Below are positions 35,654 through 47,134 of a DNA stretch of 64,000 nucleotides, in pieces. The position numbers were made by a program, and so were the translations under genes. The notes under the pieces are model-generated. The model made no database searches. It was not told where the DNA came from and was given only the letters and a program-made list of their open reading frames with translations. Source of the DNA: Nissolia schottii (Eukaryota > Streptophyta > Magnoliopsida > Fabales > Fabaceae). Positions within the stretch are counted from its first letter, which is position 1. Each line of letters begins with the position of its first letter. The stretch spans positions 296,983 to 360,982 of the forward strand of contig QANU01057563.1 of NCBI GenBank assembly GCA_003254905.1, read 5' to 3'.

Positions 35654-36181
35654 GGGCAAAACCCTTTCTTGGTTCTATAACTATACTCAAATAATCACTT
35701 TAGTCTTGTACTTTTAAAAGAGTTCAATTTGCTTATCTATTCTTAAAAGGGCAAAACCCTTTCTTGGTCCCATATTTATTAAACACTAGTCAGCTTGGTC
35801 CTCTGTTAGTCCCATTAATTGTCAAGTCAGCACCATCTGTTAATGAGATAATTACGGGACTGACGAAGGATCAAACTAACTAACATTTAATAAATACTGA
35901 CCAAATTGAACAAAAAAAGGGACCAAAATGATTTTTTCGCTATAATTACAGGACCAAATGAGGGCTTTACCCTTCTTAAAATGAGTCAATTTTGTCATTT
36001 TGTACATTTAACTGCACTTTTAAATGTGGGTAATGTCACTGTACAAATGTGGTTAAATATAAAAAAAAATGATCAAACTGAGTCATTTTAAGAAATCGAT
36101 GACCAAATTGAAAGTTTTTAAGAGTAAAGGACCAAAGTAATTAATTGAGTATAATTATGAGAGCTAAAGAGAATTTTATCC
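35654..36181. mobile_element. TIR element (outer of a nested pair)
   Basis: The left end gggcaaaaccctttcttggt with actatactcaa pairs with the right end ttgagtataattatgagagc and gaattttatcc. Inner ctttagtcttgtactttt also pairs with agtaaaggaccaaag. The flanking 9 bases agree at only six positions, so the insertion looks old. It is interrupted by a smaller element at 35749-35972. Confidence 0.55.
35740..35981. mobile_element. Nested MITE with perfect 9-bp target duplication
   Basis: ttcttaaaa occurs at 35740-35748 and 35973-35981. The element between (35749-35972, 224 bp) starts gggcaaaaccctttcttggt and ends ccaaatgagggctttaccc, clear inverted repeats. The 9-bp duplication points to a Mutator-type transposase. 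The ends closely resemble those of the outer element, so one family member inserted into another. Confidence 0.75.
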
Positions 36182-37166
36182 TTCAAAGTAAGATGAAAAA
36201 TTTGCGTCTATTCAAAAAGAAAAAAGGTGATTTCCGATATGTCATATAGAATAAATACGCTCTCCTACTATATTCTTTTATTTTTAATAATTTTTATAAC
36301 TAAATTCATCTATTTTTTAATATTTCATTTCATGTTTGACGTGATTATGAAGCTTTTTATGTTCTATATATCCTTGTTCGAAACTCAAAATGGCTATTTA
36401 CCCCACTCATTTAAAAGTGGAGGAAAAATGGTATACAGGGGTCTACCATTGACTATGAAATGCAATATACAAAATTGGTGAATGCCACCAATTTGGTGTG
36501 GGCAGAGCATGCCATGTTAAGTTTACAAGGTGATCACTGGCGCGTTACTGCTAAAGAATCAGCATAGTGAAACAGAGAGATTAATGTTTGAACCATATTT
36601 TGGTAAGTGGAAACATCTTACTATCATGTCATATAGGAAAATTTCAATTTAGTTCTTATAAATTTTCACTTCAATTAACTTCGTTTTTAACAAAAATTGT
36701 TAGTCAAAATCTTCTCAATAAAATACAAAAGTCAATCAAGTAAATGTCTCTGTCAATTTTTTTAACAATAACTATTAACATGACACATAATTTTGTAAAA
36801 TTTTCATTCAAAATCATTCTTATAAAATACAAAAATTAGTCAATTTAGTCTCTCTGTTATGCCATGTCAGCTCTTATCGTTAGAAATTGACAAAAAGACT
36901 AACTTGACTAACTTTTAATTTTTGCATAGATGATTTTGCCAACAGTTTTTTGTTGGGAACGACGTGAGAATCTATATGGACAAAATTAGGGCTTTTTTTT
37001 TTTTCTTTCATATATGTGATAAATTTTTATGATTATGAAACATTATACTATATATGCTCTAGGTCACACAACGAATTACAATTCAACCTCCTAAAGTGAA
37101 TGACTCACTAAAATGTCATTTAGTATATAATTTATGGAGCATATCTAGTATGACGTTACATGATAA
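36182..37166. other. AT-rich region with repeat remnants
   Basis: 36640-36970 contains phrases such as caatttagtctctctgttat and aattgacaaaaagactaac, typical of degenerate legume TIR elements. The ends could not be fixed. The 84-codon frame at 36227 has no features. Confidence 0.3.
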
Positions 37167-37474
37167 AGTGTGTATTTGGTTCTTCTTTTGTAAAATTAAG
37201 TCACGATAAAGTTGATTCTATCATAATTGATTTCAGTTAAATTAATTTTAATGTAAAGTGATTTATGTTTAGTGTTTTCTCTAAAAATTAATTTTTGCAT
37301 AAAGTAATAAATTTTCAATTTTTTCACAATCAATTTTAGAGGTTAGAATCAACTCAAAAAAAGACCAAACATATTGAAATAATTATTTTTTTTTATAAAA
37401 AAGAAAAATCAATTCTATGTTCAAAAGTTGATTTTGGAGGTCTCAAACAATGTCGTTCCAAACATGCTATCAGA
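37167..37474. mobile_element. Possible MITE
   Basis: The left tgtgtatttggttcttc pairs loosely with the right gttccaaacatgctat. Repeated phrases such as ttgattctatcata / aatcaattctatg occur inside. Ends are approximate. Confidence 0.35.
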
Positions 37475-37956
37475 CAAAAATATTTTTCCAAACAACCGTT
37501 TTAATAATAGATATCTGAGCTCTTACATTCACGAAGAATGTAGTGAAATGCTATAAGACAAAAATTTCTCTCATACCTAGGGATAGTAGAGAGTGGAGAC
37601 CCTAAAAGTGTCCTCAAGGAAGCATGGTGCATTGTTAGGTGGAACAATATTCTTTTGTGATTTGAACATGTGTGGTTGTGTTCCTCCTTCAGCTTTCTTT
37701 TATGACTCTCAGGTATTGGAATTGGATTATCATCATAAGAAGAAGAACACTCTCTTCTCAGATTTATAATGTGTACTTATTGTCAATCATCTCAAAACTT
37801 GACAAATGACGAGTGACAACAAATTTTTTTCAGTTTGGATTTGAACTCATTGATGGTTGAGAGGCTTCCACAGCAGCCTAATTTGGGGGCAAAGGAGCAT
37901 CGTTAACCAAGAATAAAAGAAGTTTATCTTCAAATAATTAAAAATATTCATTATTT
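37475..37956. other. Intergenic stretch
   Basis: No gene or clear repeat. Slightly less A+T-rich around 37560-37770. Confidence 0.3.
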
Positions 37957-38056
37957 TTTAAAGTTGTTAAAAGTCGGTCAAGTTAATTTTTGAAAAAGAC
38001 TGATTTAACCAATATTAAAGGATTAACTTTACCGACTTTTAACAATCTAAAAACTA
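37957..38056. repeat. Short hairpin element
   Basis: ttgttaaaagtcggtcaagt on the left pairs almost perfectly with actttaccgacttttaacaa on the right. The hairpin is about 100 bp. Confidence 0.55.
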
Positions 38057-38469
38057 ATATGAGCATTTCCAAATATAGGGACAAACTTGACCTATATTAA
38101 CTAATTCATCTACAAATTTAAATATTTACTCATACTTTTAGAAGGGTGAGTATTAGTTATTACTAATTCTTGAGAAATGTCTTTCATTTTTAACTTTCTC
38201 AACCTATTTTTTTAGTGTGTATTTTTTTGAAAAAGATTTCTTAAAGGATACAGTTGAGAAACCAAAAGAAAATAAGAGAGATGAAATTTAAGACAAAGAA
38301 AAATAATAAAAAAGAGATACAATTTAAAGGAAATAAATTAAACTTTTATGTTTGTGTTAATTTAATAATATTTAATACAATTATGCAAAAAATCAACACT
38401 TAAAAAGAGGCATGAGAAATGACAGTAATCGATTGATAAGTTTAATGTTGATAGTAACTCTTTGGATAA

Positions 38470-38950
38470 CTCCAGGCAAAAATAATAAAAACGGGTTTTG
38501 ACGGCCTGTTGTGGAGGGATGATTGGGGCTTGAAGGTATCCATAGGTGTTGCTTGTATTATCAAAGTCGAGTTGATGATGGCTTTAAGTCGTGGACTAGT
38601 TGTGGCTTGGTCTCATGATATTCGCAAACTTAGTTGTAAGAGGGTGTCATTTTGTGAAAGTGATTCGCCTGGTCCTCCAAAGCAATGAGAAAATTCATGT
38701 CTTCAATGGCCTAATTGATGACATCAAGGGGTGGTTGAGGCGTGATTGGGATGTCTCTCTTCATTATGTTTTTCGTGAGATAAATTTTTGTGCAAATTTT
38801 TTGGCTACTTGTAGCATTGCGTTTCAAGTCCTCAAAGGATCTTCTTGTAAGACTACATCATCTCCTTTGAGATGATTATCCGGGCTGCCCATTTGAGGTT
38901 GTAGTTATTGTGTTTTTCCTTCTGTCCAATAAAAAAGAAAAGAAAAAAGT
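38470..38950 (+). mobile_element. LINE-type RNase H fragment
   Basis: From about 38600 to 38874 the frame reads LIDDIKGWLRRDWDVSLHYV followed by FREINFCANFLATCS. This is the typical C-terminal part of the RNase H-like domain in plant LINEs, where the consensus runs W-x-V then REVN-x-x-AD-x-LA. Upstream, another frame carries MALSRGLVVAWSHDI, so the domain is split by a frameshift near 38650-38670. The conserved Asp of the REVN..AD motif is replaced by Asn (FCAN). An A-rich tail (aataaaaaagaaaagaaaaa) follows at about 38928. Only the 3' end is present. Confidence 0.55.
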
Positions 38951-39535
38951 TGGAGTGAATATCTATTTGTTAGATATAGGTTTCAACCTAGTTTTTGGAT
39001 TAAAGGTATCCAGGCGGAAGAGAGATCCATTTAGATGTGAGAGAGTTGAAAGTATTTGGGTGTTTGTCTATTTTTTAGACCTTGTCCATCTTCTACCCTA
39101 TTTTTTAGATATTCTTTTAAATATATTGTTGAACATTAAGTTCACTTGTGATCGTCTCCTTCTATTATATTTTGTTCAGATTATTTCTGAGCGTTGTGGT
39201 AAGACCAAAGATCCAATCCAATATCACTGCAATCAAGGATTCCATATATAGACATTGCTAGGTATAGACCAATATATGACCCCAATTGTTCGCTTAATCT
39301 TATCTCTATCTTCTTTGAGTTTTCATTTGATATCTTTATATGCTTTGATTTTAAGTGTGAATGTAAAAAATCATATTGATGAAAGATTTATCTTTGTCAC
39401 AAATTCTGTCGTTAATAAAGAACAAAAGCTAGGAATAGATTATCTGTTGGTAAAATCTGTTGCTAAATTTGATATTTCTTGTAGTGATATAGACTAAGTG
39501 AAAAATATATAGGTTAGAGGACTTATAAATTTAGG
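38951..39535. other. Intergenic stretch
   Basis: Frames of 80-113 codons at 38910-39497 are open mainly because of T-richness and match no family I know. I see nothing else. Confidence 0.3.
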
Positions 39536-39777
39536 ATAATTATTCTTGCATACCCAATCCTTGCACACTTGTTGCACACTCACCTTATTTTATAAAACAC
39601 TCGGCTGAGTCAACAAAGTATTCACCTTAACAAACCACACGCGCCTTCTTTGAGATAATTGTCTCCTTCATCTCTCTGCGCTTTCTCACTCTTTGCGTTT
39701 TGCTCTGGGTTTTCTTGTTCGTTTGCTCTTCAATCTGCATTTTCTTCTTTATTCGTTTTTCATCTCTGTTCTGCGTC

Positions 39778-40860
39778 ATGGAGCCGTTGGCGCCGAATCC
39801 CCTAAATTTATTTAGCAAGGAGCCCTCGTTCATGGAGTTGTTATTGGATAGTTTCAACTATGCTACGGCGGCGGTGCCCCAACCCACATTGTTGGAAGGT
39901 AATTATAATACAGGATGGTTGTGTCTAAAGATAAACAAAGGTTAGATCTAAAATAAAATGAAAGTTAGGTCTCTTATAATAAGATGGTTGTGTCTTATAT
40001 AACATGATGGTTGTGTCTAAAATTCAATAATGGTTAGGTCTCTTATAACACGGTCGTTGTGTTTTACTTCACAGAAAGTGTGGTATGTGGCCCCAACATT
40101 CTAACTCAAGGTACCACTGACGTTAATGATAAAGAGATTGTTTTAGCAACATATGACGATAATGCAGCTATGATGGTGTCAAACGTTAAAGAACTTGAAT
40201 GTATTTTAACGAATGAATTAAATAAACTTATGTTTACAAAGTTGATAAGTTAGGTCTATAATTGAATAATGGTTAGGTCTCTTACAACATAGTTGCCGTG
40301 TGTTGCTTCACAGAGAGTGTGGTGCGTGGCTCCAGCATTCCAACTCAAGTAACCACTAACGTTAACGATGGAGAGATTGTTTTAGCAACATGTGACAAGA
40401 ATGCAGGATGATATTGTCAAACTTTGAAGAACTTGAAGGTATTTTAATGAATGAATTAAATAAAGTTTAATTGATTATACTAACTATTGTTAGGTCTTTT
40501 TTGAATTACATGTTAAACTTTGAATTATTGTAAGATAAACAAAGGTTAGGTCTAAAATAAAATGAAGGTTAGGTCTCTTATAATAAGATGGTTGTGTCTT
40601 ATATAACACGATGGCTGTGTCTACAATTCATATGCATTTTATTTGATATCATTTCATTTTGTATGTCTGTATATAGGTGAATCAAGTACAAATATTATTA
40701 TCCTAACTGTTGGTATGCAATTTGAGTTTGTTGAGGATGTTCATGATTTTTATAAAGACTATGCAACTAGCGTGGGATTTGAGTGCAAGATTAGAAACAC
40801 AAAAACTGATGAATTTGGGGTTCCGTGGTACCGTATAATTACGTGTGTTTGTAGCAAAGT
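39778..40860 (+). pseudogene. FAR1-domain MURA-like gene remnant
   Basis: The first exon starts at ATG 39778 (MEPLAPNPLNLFSKEPSF) and reaches a gt donor near 39900. A second exon after a cag at about 40069 reads ESVVCGPNILTQGTTDVND. That exon is duplicated at about 40310-40440 in decayed form. From 40678 the frame reads GESSTNIIILTVGMQFEFV and DFYKDYATSVGFECKIRNTK. This fits the FAR1 DNA-binding domain pattern: GM-x-F, then FY-x-x-YA-x-x-x-GF. The frame then runs into sequence that is antisense to another coding fragment, so the transposase body is missing. I infer a deletion derivative of a MULE rather than a host FRS gene, because TIR-like arms flank it. Confidence 0.55.
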
Positions 40861-41190
40861 CATAGTGTTTGACCAGCTGATCACCAATGGATGGTTAACA
40901 GCAACCTTTTGGACTTGGAGCATTGTCCCAAACCCCATTTCTTGTACTATCTTCTTTTGTGCAGCGGTGAGTGATGCACTTTTGACACCGAGCACTTTGA
41001 CTCGATTATGCACTGCATTCAACATAAACAACCAAGTTAGTTATCATATCTTATATTTTATGTAAGATGATACACTTTGTAGTCCAAACTGATCATACCT
41101 TTTTGTTGTAATTTGCCTTGAACGATTCACATGTGGTGGGAGTTGCCTTCTTGACGGTTGAAGTAGACTTCTTGGGTGTCATAGCTCTAC
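40780..41190 (-). pseudogene. Minus-strand coding fragment within the MULE
   Basis: The first exon begins at about 41182 (MTPKKSTSTVKKATPTTCES) with a gtatga donor near 41100. After a gcag acceptor near 41013 the frame reads ASLTAAQKKIVQEMGFG and TMLQVQKVAVNHPLVISW. The pattern L-T-x-x-QK-x-x-V-x-x-MGFG-x-LL resembles the N-terminal part of long plant transposon proteins that often end in a Ulp1-type protease, but no protease part is present here. The family assignment is from memory of the pattern and is tentative. Confidence 0.35.
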
Positions 41191-41269
41191 AACATGATAA
41201 AATTATACATTAGCAAATATAACCTAGAATGACATAACTACAAGACATAACCAAACACAACAAGAAGAC

Positions 41270-41770
41270 ACAACTGTATAATATTAAAGACACAACCATC
41301 TAGCAAACAAAGACCTAATCGTGACGAAGTATGCGATACAACCTTTTCGATTGTGTAGACACACCCATACCCTCCGCATAGGCATATACAACTATTTCAT
41401 TCCGAAACCCACAAATTAGTGTACATAACGTAGATAGACCTAACCGGTTTTCTCTTATTAGATATAACCATAGAGTGTTACAACCAACTCACCAACACCA
41501 GACACAACCGTAGTAGAGAACGAGCCACAACCCTTTTCATATCTTAGACACAACCATTTATTTTACTCAGACACAACGTTTTTTACATCTTAGACACAAC
41601 CTTTTATTTTACTCAGACACAACCTTTTTCATTTCTTAGACACAACCATTTGTTTTACTCAGACACAACTTTTTTCAGAGACAACCCTTTTCATATCCTA
41701 GACACAACCGTTTGTTATATTCAAACACAACCTTTATCATTTTTAGACACAACCGTTCATAAAATGAGAC
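41270..41770. repeat. Short-period repeats with agacacaacc
   Basis: At least a dozen copies of acacaacc or agacacaacc separated by 10-25 bases, many followed by ttttatttta or ttttcatatc. Together with the complementary copies in the left arm they form subterminal inverted repeats of the MULE. Confidence 0.7.
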
Positions 41771-42270
41771 ATAACTTTCGTAAACAATAAGACATAACCA
41801 ATATTTAGCCAAAATGAAAAAGGTTTTGATCGCAAGCAAAAATAGCGAAAGGAAAGTTGACGTGAACTAAAATAGCAAAAAGGTTCTACGATTAACTTGC
41901 AAAAAGAAAACGAACTAGTAAGGATTATGTGTTACTAGTAGTTACGGAGACGAGAAAGCCTTACAATGGAAGAGTTGAAAAATGTTGTTGCAGAAGAAGG
42001 ACGAAGAAGAAGCAGTGACTGAGAGGAAGACAAGAGGGTTGTGTTTGTTGGATGAAGACGAGAGAAGAAAAGTTATGTCGTGGAAGAAGAAAGGTTAGCG
42101 CTCTGAGACGAAATGCGAACGGTTGGCGTGCTGATGGATTTAATGAGTGAGTGTGTCACGCACGTGTTTTGAGAGAGTGGGCACGTCTTTTGAGAGTGCA
42201 ACATCGTGAGCAGTTATTGCCCCAGGTGTGCATTGGGTGTGCAACTACCTGTGGTGCAATAATCATGGCC

Positions 42271-43019
42271 CATAATTTTCTTGTCTTAAGGTTTTCGGTC
42301 AAAAAATAGTATGATGTCCAACCCACTGTTGTGATTTTTCACTTAGTCCATTAGTGTAGATCTCTCGAGATTGGGCTCCTGCTCCGAACAATATGATTTC
42401 GAGCATTTTAAGTTAATTCTTTAATCATTACATTCTTTGTTTCTTTCACAACCCAATGAAATTGGACACTGTAGTCATTCTTCTATACATTGTCCCACCA
42501 ACATTTAGTGTGAAAAAGATTTAATTTTAGCCACAAAGGCTTGCTTTAAAGGTAGGTAATTGGTAGATACCCCTCTAAAAACAATTGAAGAGAATTGGAA
42601 TGGAATGAAATGCATTGAGATGTTGAAAGATGATGAATTCCAGCAAAATAATGAAACCTTAAAGGGTCAATGTGAGTTGGCATTGTGTATGATTTTGTCC
42701 TCCACTTAGTCCACTCTGCATCAATTGGTCAACCCACTCCAAATACAGAAAATTCTTCTTGCACAAGTTAAATAAATACTACAATAGAATGCTTTTAATC
42801 TATGCCATTCCTTTTCTTCTTGTTTTTTTTTTTTTTAATTTCTTTGTGGCTTGGATTCAATCATGTCCTTGCTTTAATTTTATCTAATTGCATTTAATTT
42901 TTTAATCCAAAAGCATATTGGGGTCCAATGAATCAGTCTTAGGTTTAGGAAAAAAATAATATTATATATTAGCACTTTGGCGATTAATTATCAGACAACT
43001 TTATACTTACAAAAAAAGA

Positions 43020-43053
<34 letters not shown>

Positions 43054-43385
43054 ATACTAGGTATACTAGCACATTACATAAGCAAAAAAGTGATGAATTT
43101 GATGACAAAGCAGGTTCATTGTTACAACCCACAAAATTCCTAGAAATGGCGATTGCATTCAACATATTTGTAGTGATAACAAATGCAAATCAGAAAATTT
43201 TTCCTTTATAGTTCATCGCATTTTATATATTTCTATATCAACATGGCACATAGAAATGAATTCTGTTTTTTTTTTTTTTAGCAATTGAAGGAAGTTTTAA
43301 TGTTATTCCCTACCAAATTTTGAGTTTTATAGTGTGTGTTAGAAGACTCCATTTTACTGATCAACTACAGAAGAGGGGTAAAAAA
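42271..43385. other. Intergenic stretch with a (TG)n microsatellite
   Basis: No gene. A tatatatg(tg)n run of about 32 bases lies at 43021-43053. T-rich runs lie at 42822-42837 and 43267-43280. Confidence 0.4.
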
Positions 43386-45035
43386 AAGGATTGGATCTGA
43401 TTACTCCACCCTCATTCCTACCCTTTGCTCCCTCATAAATTGCTAGGAAGTACATAACATATTATGATGAAGATTGAAAGTTGAAAGTCCATGCCAACCA
43501 TATGTGTGAGCCAATTAAGATTCAATAGTCATTGTCTTTGGCCCTTTGCCACTTTGTGGTTTAATTCAAGTATTGAAATTCTAATATTCCTCCTCACAAT
43601 TGTGAATCTTAATTCGTAGTAGTTGAGTATGTTTTTTTTTTCTCATTTTAAGAGTTTTGTTCTATTGAATTACTTTTTTGAAAAGTTTTAACGAAACTTA
43701 ATCTGCGTGTCAAGTTTGTTTATTTTAGTGGAATTCTAATGATTTTTTTGGATATATTTGGATTTGTTATTGGCTATTACCTTGTTTTATGGAATCTTAT
43801 TATCGGAAGAAGAAAAAAATTCTAAAGCCCTAGGAAGGATTGGTTCTGATTGCTCCACGCTCATTCCTATGCTTTGCTCCCTCATAAATTGCTAGGAAGT
43901 ACAGAGCATATCAAGAACATATTATGATGGAGATGGAAAATTGAAGTCCATGCCAATCATATATGAGCTAATTAAGATTCAATAGTCATTGTCTTTGGTC
44001 CTTTGTCACTTTGTGGTTCAATTTAAGTATAAAAAATTTAATATTCGTCTTCTCAACTGTGAATCTTAATTGTTTCGGTTGGGTATTCTTTTTCTTCTTA
44101 TGAATTGTTAAACATCTTAATAAAATTGGCAAAGGGACACAACAAAGACTACAAAGAAAATACAAATAACTGGACATAATAGAATTATATTATGAGAGTT
44201 ATGCAATTGGTACAATAAAGTAGTATTAATTTATAGGCCCACAACAAAATCAACACATAATGAGAGAATAATTATAAATCAAAGTAAATCAACACATAAT
44301 CAAACATAAATCAATCTATGATATAATAAAGCTATTATATTATTTTATTTTAATTCTAACAAGGGAGGTTGTGTTATTTATAGGCTAGGAACATAATAAA
44401 AAATACAAAGACAGAATCAATTTAAATATTAAACTAAATCAATTAAAGATATAATATTGATATTATTTTATTCTAATTGATATTCTAACAGAGATTTTGT
44501 CCCAAAAAAATTTTTGCTACAAGATTTTAACAAGACTAAATCAATGTGTATCTTATTTTATGAAATCTAATTTTATATATATATATACACACACACACCC
44601 CCTAAACCTTAAACTCCTAAGAGAAGGATTGGTTCTAATTGTTCCACAATCATTCCTACGCTTTGCTCCCTCATAAATCGCTAGGATGGAGATGGAAAAT
44701 TGAAGTACATGCTAACCACAACCATTCCTACACTGTGTGTGAGAGCCAATTAAGATTCAATAGTCATTGTCTTTGGCCCTTTGCCACTTTGTGGTTCAAT
44801 TCAAGTATTAAAATTTTAATATTCGTTTTCTCACCTGTGAATCTTAATTCGTAGCGGTTGGGTACTCTTTTTTTTTTTTTAAAGGAGTTTTACCTCCATT
44901 AAATTTTCTCTTTAGAAGTTTTAACGAGACTAAATCAACTCATATTAAGTTTGTTTATCTTGGTGGAGTCTAGTGGTTTCCCTCTATGTACTTGGATTTG
45001 TTGTTGGCTATTGCCCTGTTTTATGATCTAATTAC
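43386..45035. repeat. Triplicated noncoding unit of about 410 bp
   Basis: Three copies start with aaggattgg at 43386, 43835 and 44624. Shared landmarks are ctttgctccctcataaat, caatagtcattgtctttgg, ctttgtggtt and gtgaatcttaatt. Copy A (43386 to about 43800) and copy C (44624 to about 45035) end with ttgttttatgg / cctgttttatga. Copy B matches until about 44105, then is interrupted by about 370 bases and resumes around 44480-44560 (ttttaacaagactaaatcaa). No frame is conserved among copies. I do not recognise the source. Confidence 0.7.
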
Positions 45036-47134
45036 CTGAAAAAAGAACTATTGTGAATCTTAACTTAGTCCATCGCAAGTTGCTTAATTCTTTCACAGTG
45101 ATTTCCTTAATTTTTAGACTAGGGATATGTTTTTGCTGAGGCGTAAAATTGGGGGAACTTTTTATGAGTATTGATTTACACATGAATCTTATCATCCATA
45201 AAAAATTTTAACGCTTTCACTCTCCAACCAAACGCACCCTAAGTGATAAATCACAATAACAAGTTTGATATTACATGGTAATCAAACCTCATGAGACAAT
45301 GAATGTATGAGTATTCTCACACGAGAGATCACTAGATATAAATAAAATTCTAACATCCATATCATATTTAGTCATAGTCATAGTTAAAGTGGATTTTATA
45401 TTTATTCAAGATACATTCACTTGTTCCTAGGTAATACCAACTTTATTGTGAATGTATTGTTAAGTTCCATGTATCGATTAGTCGTATAGTTTAGATAATC
45501 TTTATAATAGTTTTGAGTAAACCGCTCATTTTAAATTAGATCACTCATTTTGTAAATTTCACGTGGATAGAAAGCCAAAGATAAAACACCAATCGTTATA
45601 TCCGTGGGGGTTACGCGTCAACGTGTAAATTGCTAAGGATAGTAGTACTCTAAATGCTGAATTTTAATAAGACTTCATATTATCTCAAGTGCCTCAAAAG
45701 CTGAAAACTTAAAGATTTTATAGATGATCATATGCGAGTAAAGTTGCATACTAGCCATGTAAAGGGATGGCCGGTAGAGTAAGATGCCCTTACATTCGTC
45801 TTTTTCGTTTTCTAATTTGTGCCCTGGTCCTGCTGAAAGAAATGTTACCGTGTGACCATAATTAAAGAAAGAATATAAATTGATTAATTTATCTTCAGCC
45901 CTAAGATTAACATATACTTTGTATTAATGTTTTTTTCGAAGGTTTGTAGCATACAAAATGTAGTTCCAAAGACGGGAGAGGAGGTACGTCCACAAATACC
46001 ACTACACCTTCTACAAGAGAATTATCTACCCACCCACTGAAAAACATGCTCGGCATGCATCAGAGGAGTCTCATTAAAAACCTAAAAAAAAATTCAGTGA
46101 AACAAATAATTTGTTTTTTTTAAAAAGAGAAAAGAGTATTTCACTAATGCGAATTAAGAGTCCAAAGCCGAAAAAAGCACAAAAAAAAAAATCCAACAAA
46201 AGCATAGCATATCAATTCAGCACCACTACAAGCGAAATCACTTAACATGATCAATTCACTTAAGATTAACACTTTGTATTAATGTGCTTGCTGTAATTGA
46301 TTAGCAAAGGAAAAAAAAAAATCGGGGACAAATTAATGTGGCAGAGATTGATCATTCGGTACGCTAATGAATGAAACAAATTTATTATAAGGTCTTTTCT
46401 AAACTTTATAGTGCATTCGTATGCATACTGATTATGAAGGATCATTAAGTTGGTCCAGTCACTTATATCTGATTTGTTATTAATGTCACCCAAATTCGAA
46501 GGAATATTGCAGCTTTTCCGCCTCTTTTTGTTTCCTTTTGGAATTGAAAAAGAAAATGGAAGATTCCAGATAAAGCGAAAGATCACCTCTATTGAATATA
46601 ATCAATTAAGGAAAAGCAGTGCACAAAAGAGGAGGAGGCAAATAATGTCCGATATCAAAACTTTCATAAATGGAGAGCATGATTTACCAATAAAAAATGA
46701 AAATAAAAAAATTAAAAAGAAATGGAGAGCATCATTATGTTTGAAAGCAAACTACTTTAACCTCCTTTAAGATTTATTGATATTATATTCTTATAGTTTG
46801 CAAGTTTACACGAGAAATGCTATAGCCTTTTACGCATTCTGTGGGTACAATTACACGTCGCTTTTGACAAATACATGTATATTAAGAAATTAATTAATTT
46901 ACACATACTCTAAACAAATATTAAATGTTTAGACTAAATTATAATTCAATAAGATTTATGAAAAATTATAATGTAATTAATACAATAATAAAGAACAAAT
47001 ACTAAATGGGAGTATAGTTGAAAAGGTAATATTTTAAAAAAATTTAATCTAATCAAACGACAATTAATTTTAGATAAAAATTTGGGTAAAACACAACATA
47101 TAAGATTGGATGAAGGATGGGATAACTATTAAGC
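45036..47134. other. Intergenic stretch
   Basis: No gene supported. 45200-45245 ends in accaaacgcaccctaag, like the right end of a MITE, without a partner found. Overlapping opposite-strand frames at 46266-46770 look like chance. Confidence 0.3.

Larger units (their letters stand above)
39536..42270. mobile_element. Degenerate Mutator-like element (MULE) with FAR1-type domain
   Basis: The ends are inverted repeats: ttgcatacccaatccttgca at 39546 against ccaggtgtgcattgggtgtg near 42222, with attattc/attattg outside them. The arms carry short repeats in opposite senses, ggttgtgtct or ggttaggtct on the left (39915-40060, 40530-40630) and agacacaacc on the right (41270-41770). A plus-strand gene remnant contains a FAR1-type DNA-binding domain, the N-terminal module of many MURA transposases. 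A minus-strand coding fragment follows. There is no DDE catalytic domain, so the element is non-autonomous. The 9-bp target duplication could not be fixed. Confidence 0.6.

Noticed and set aside
41270-41770. Regular agacacaacc repeats as a possible CRISPR-like array
   Set aside because: Units are short and irregularly spaced, the spacers are themselves repetitive, and they mirror complementary repeats in the other arm of a transposon; CRISPR is not expected in a plant nucleus.
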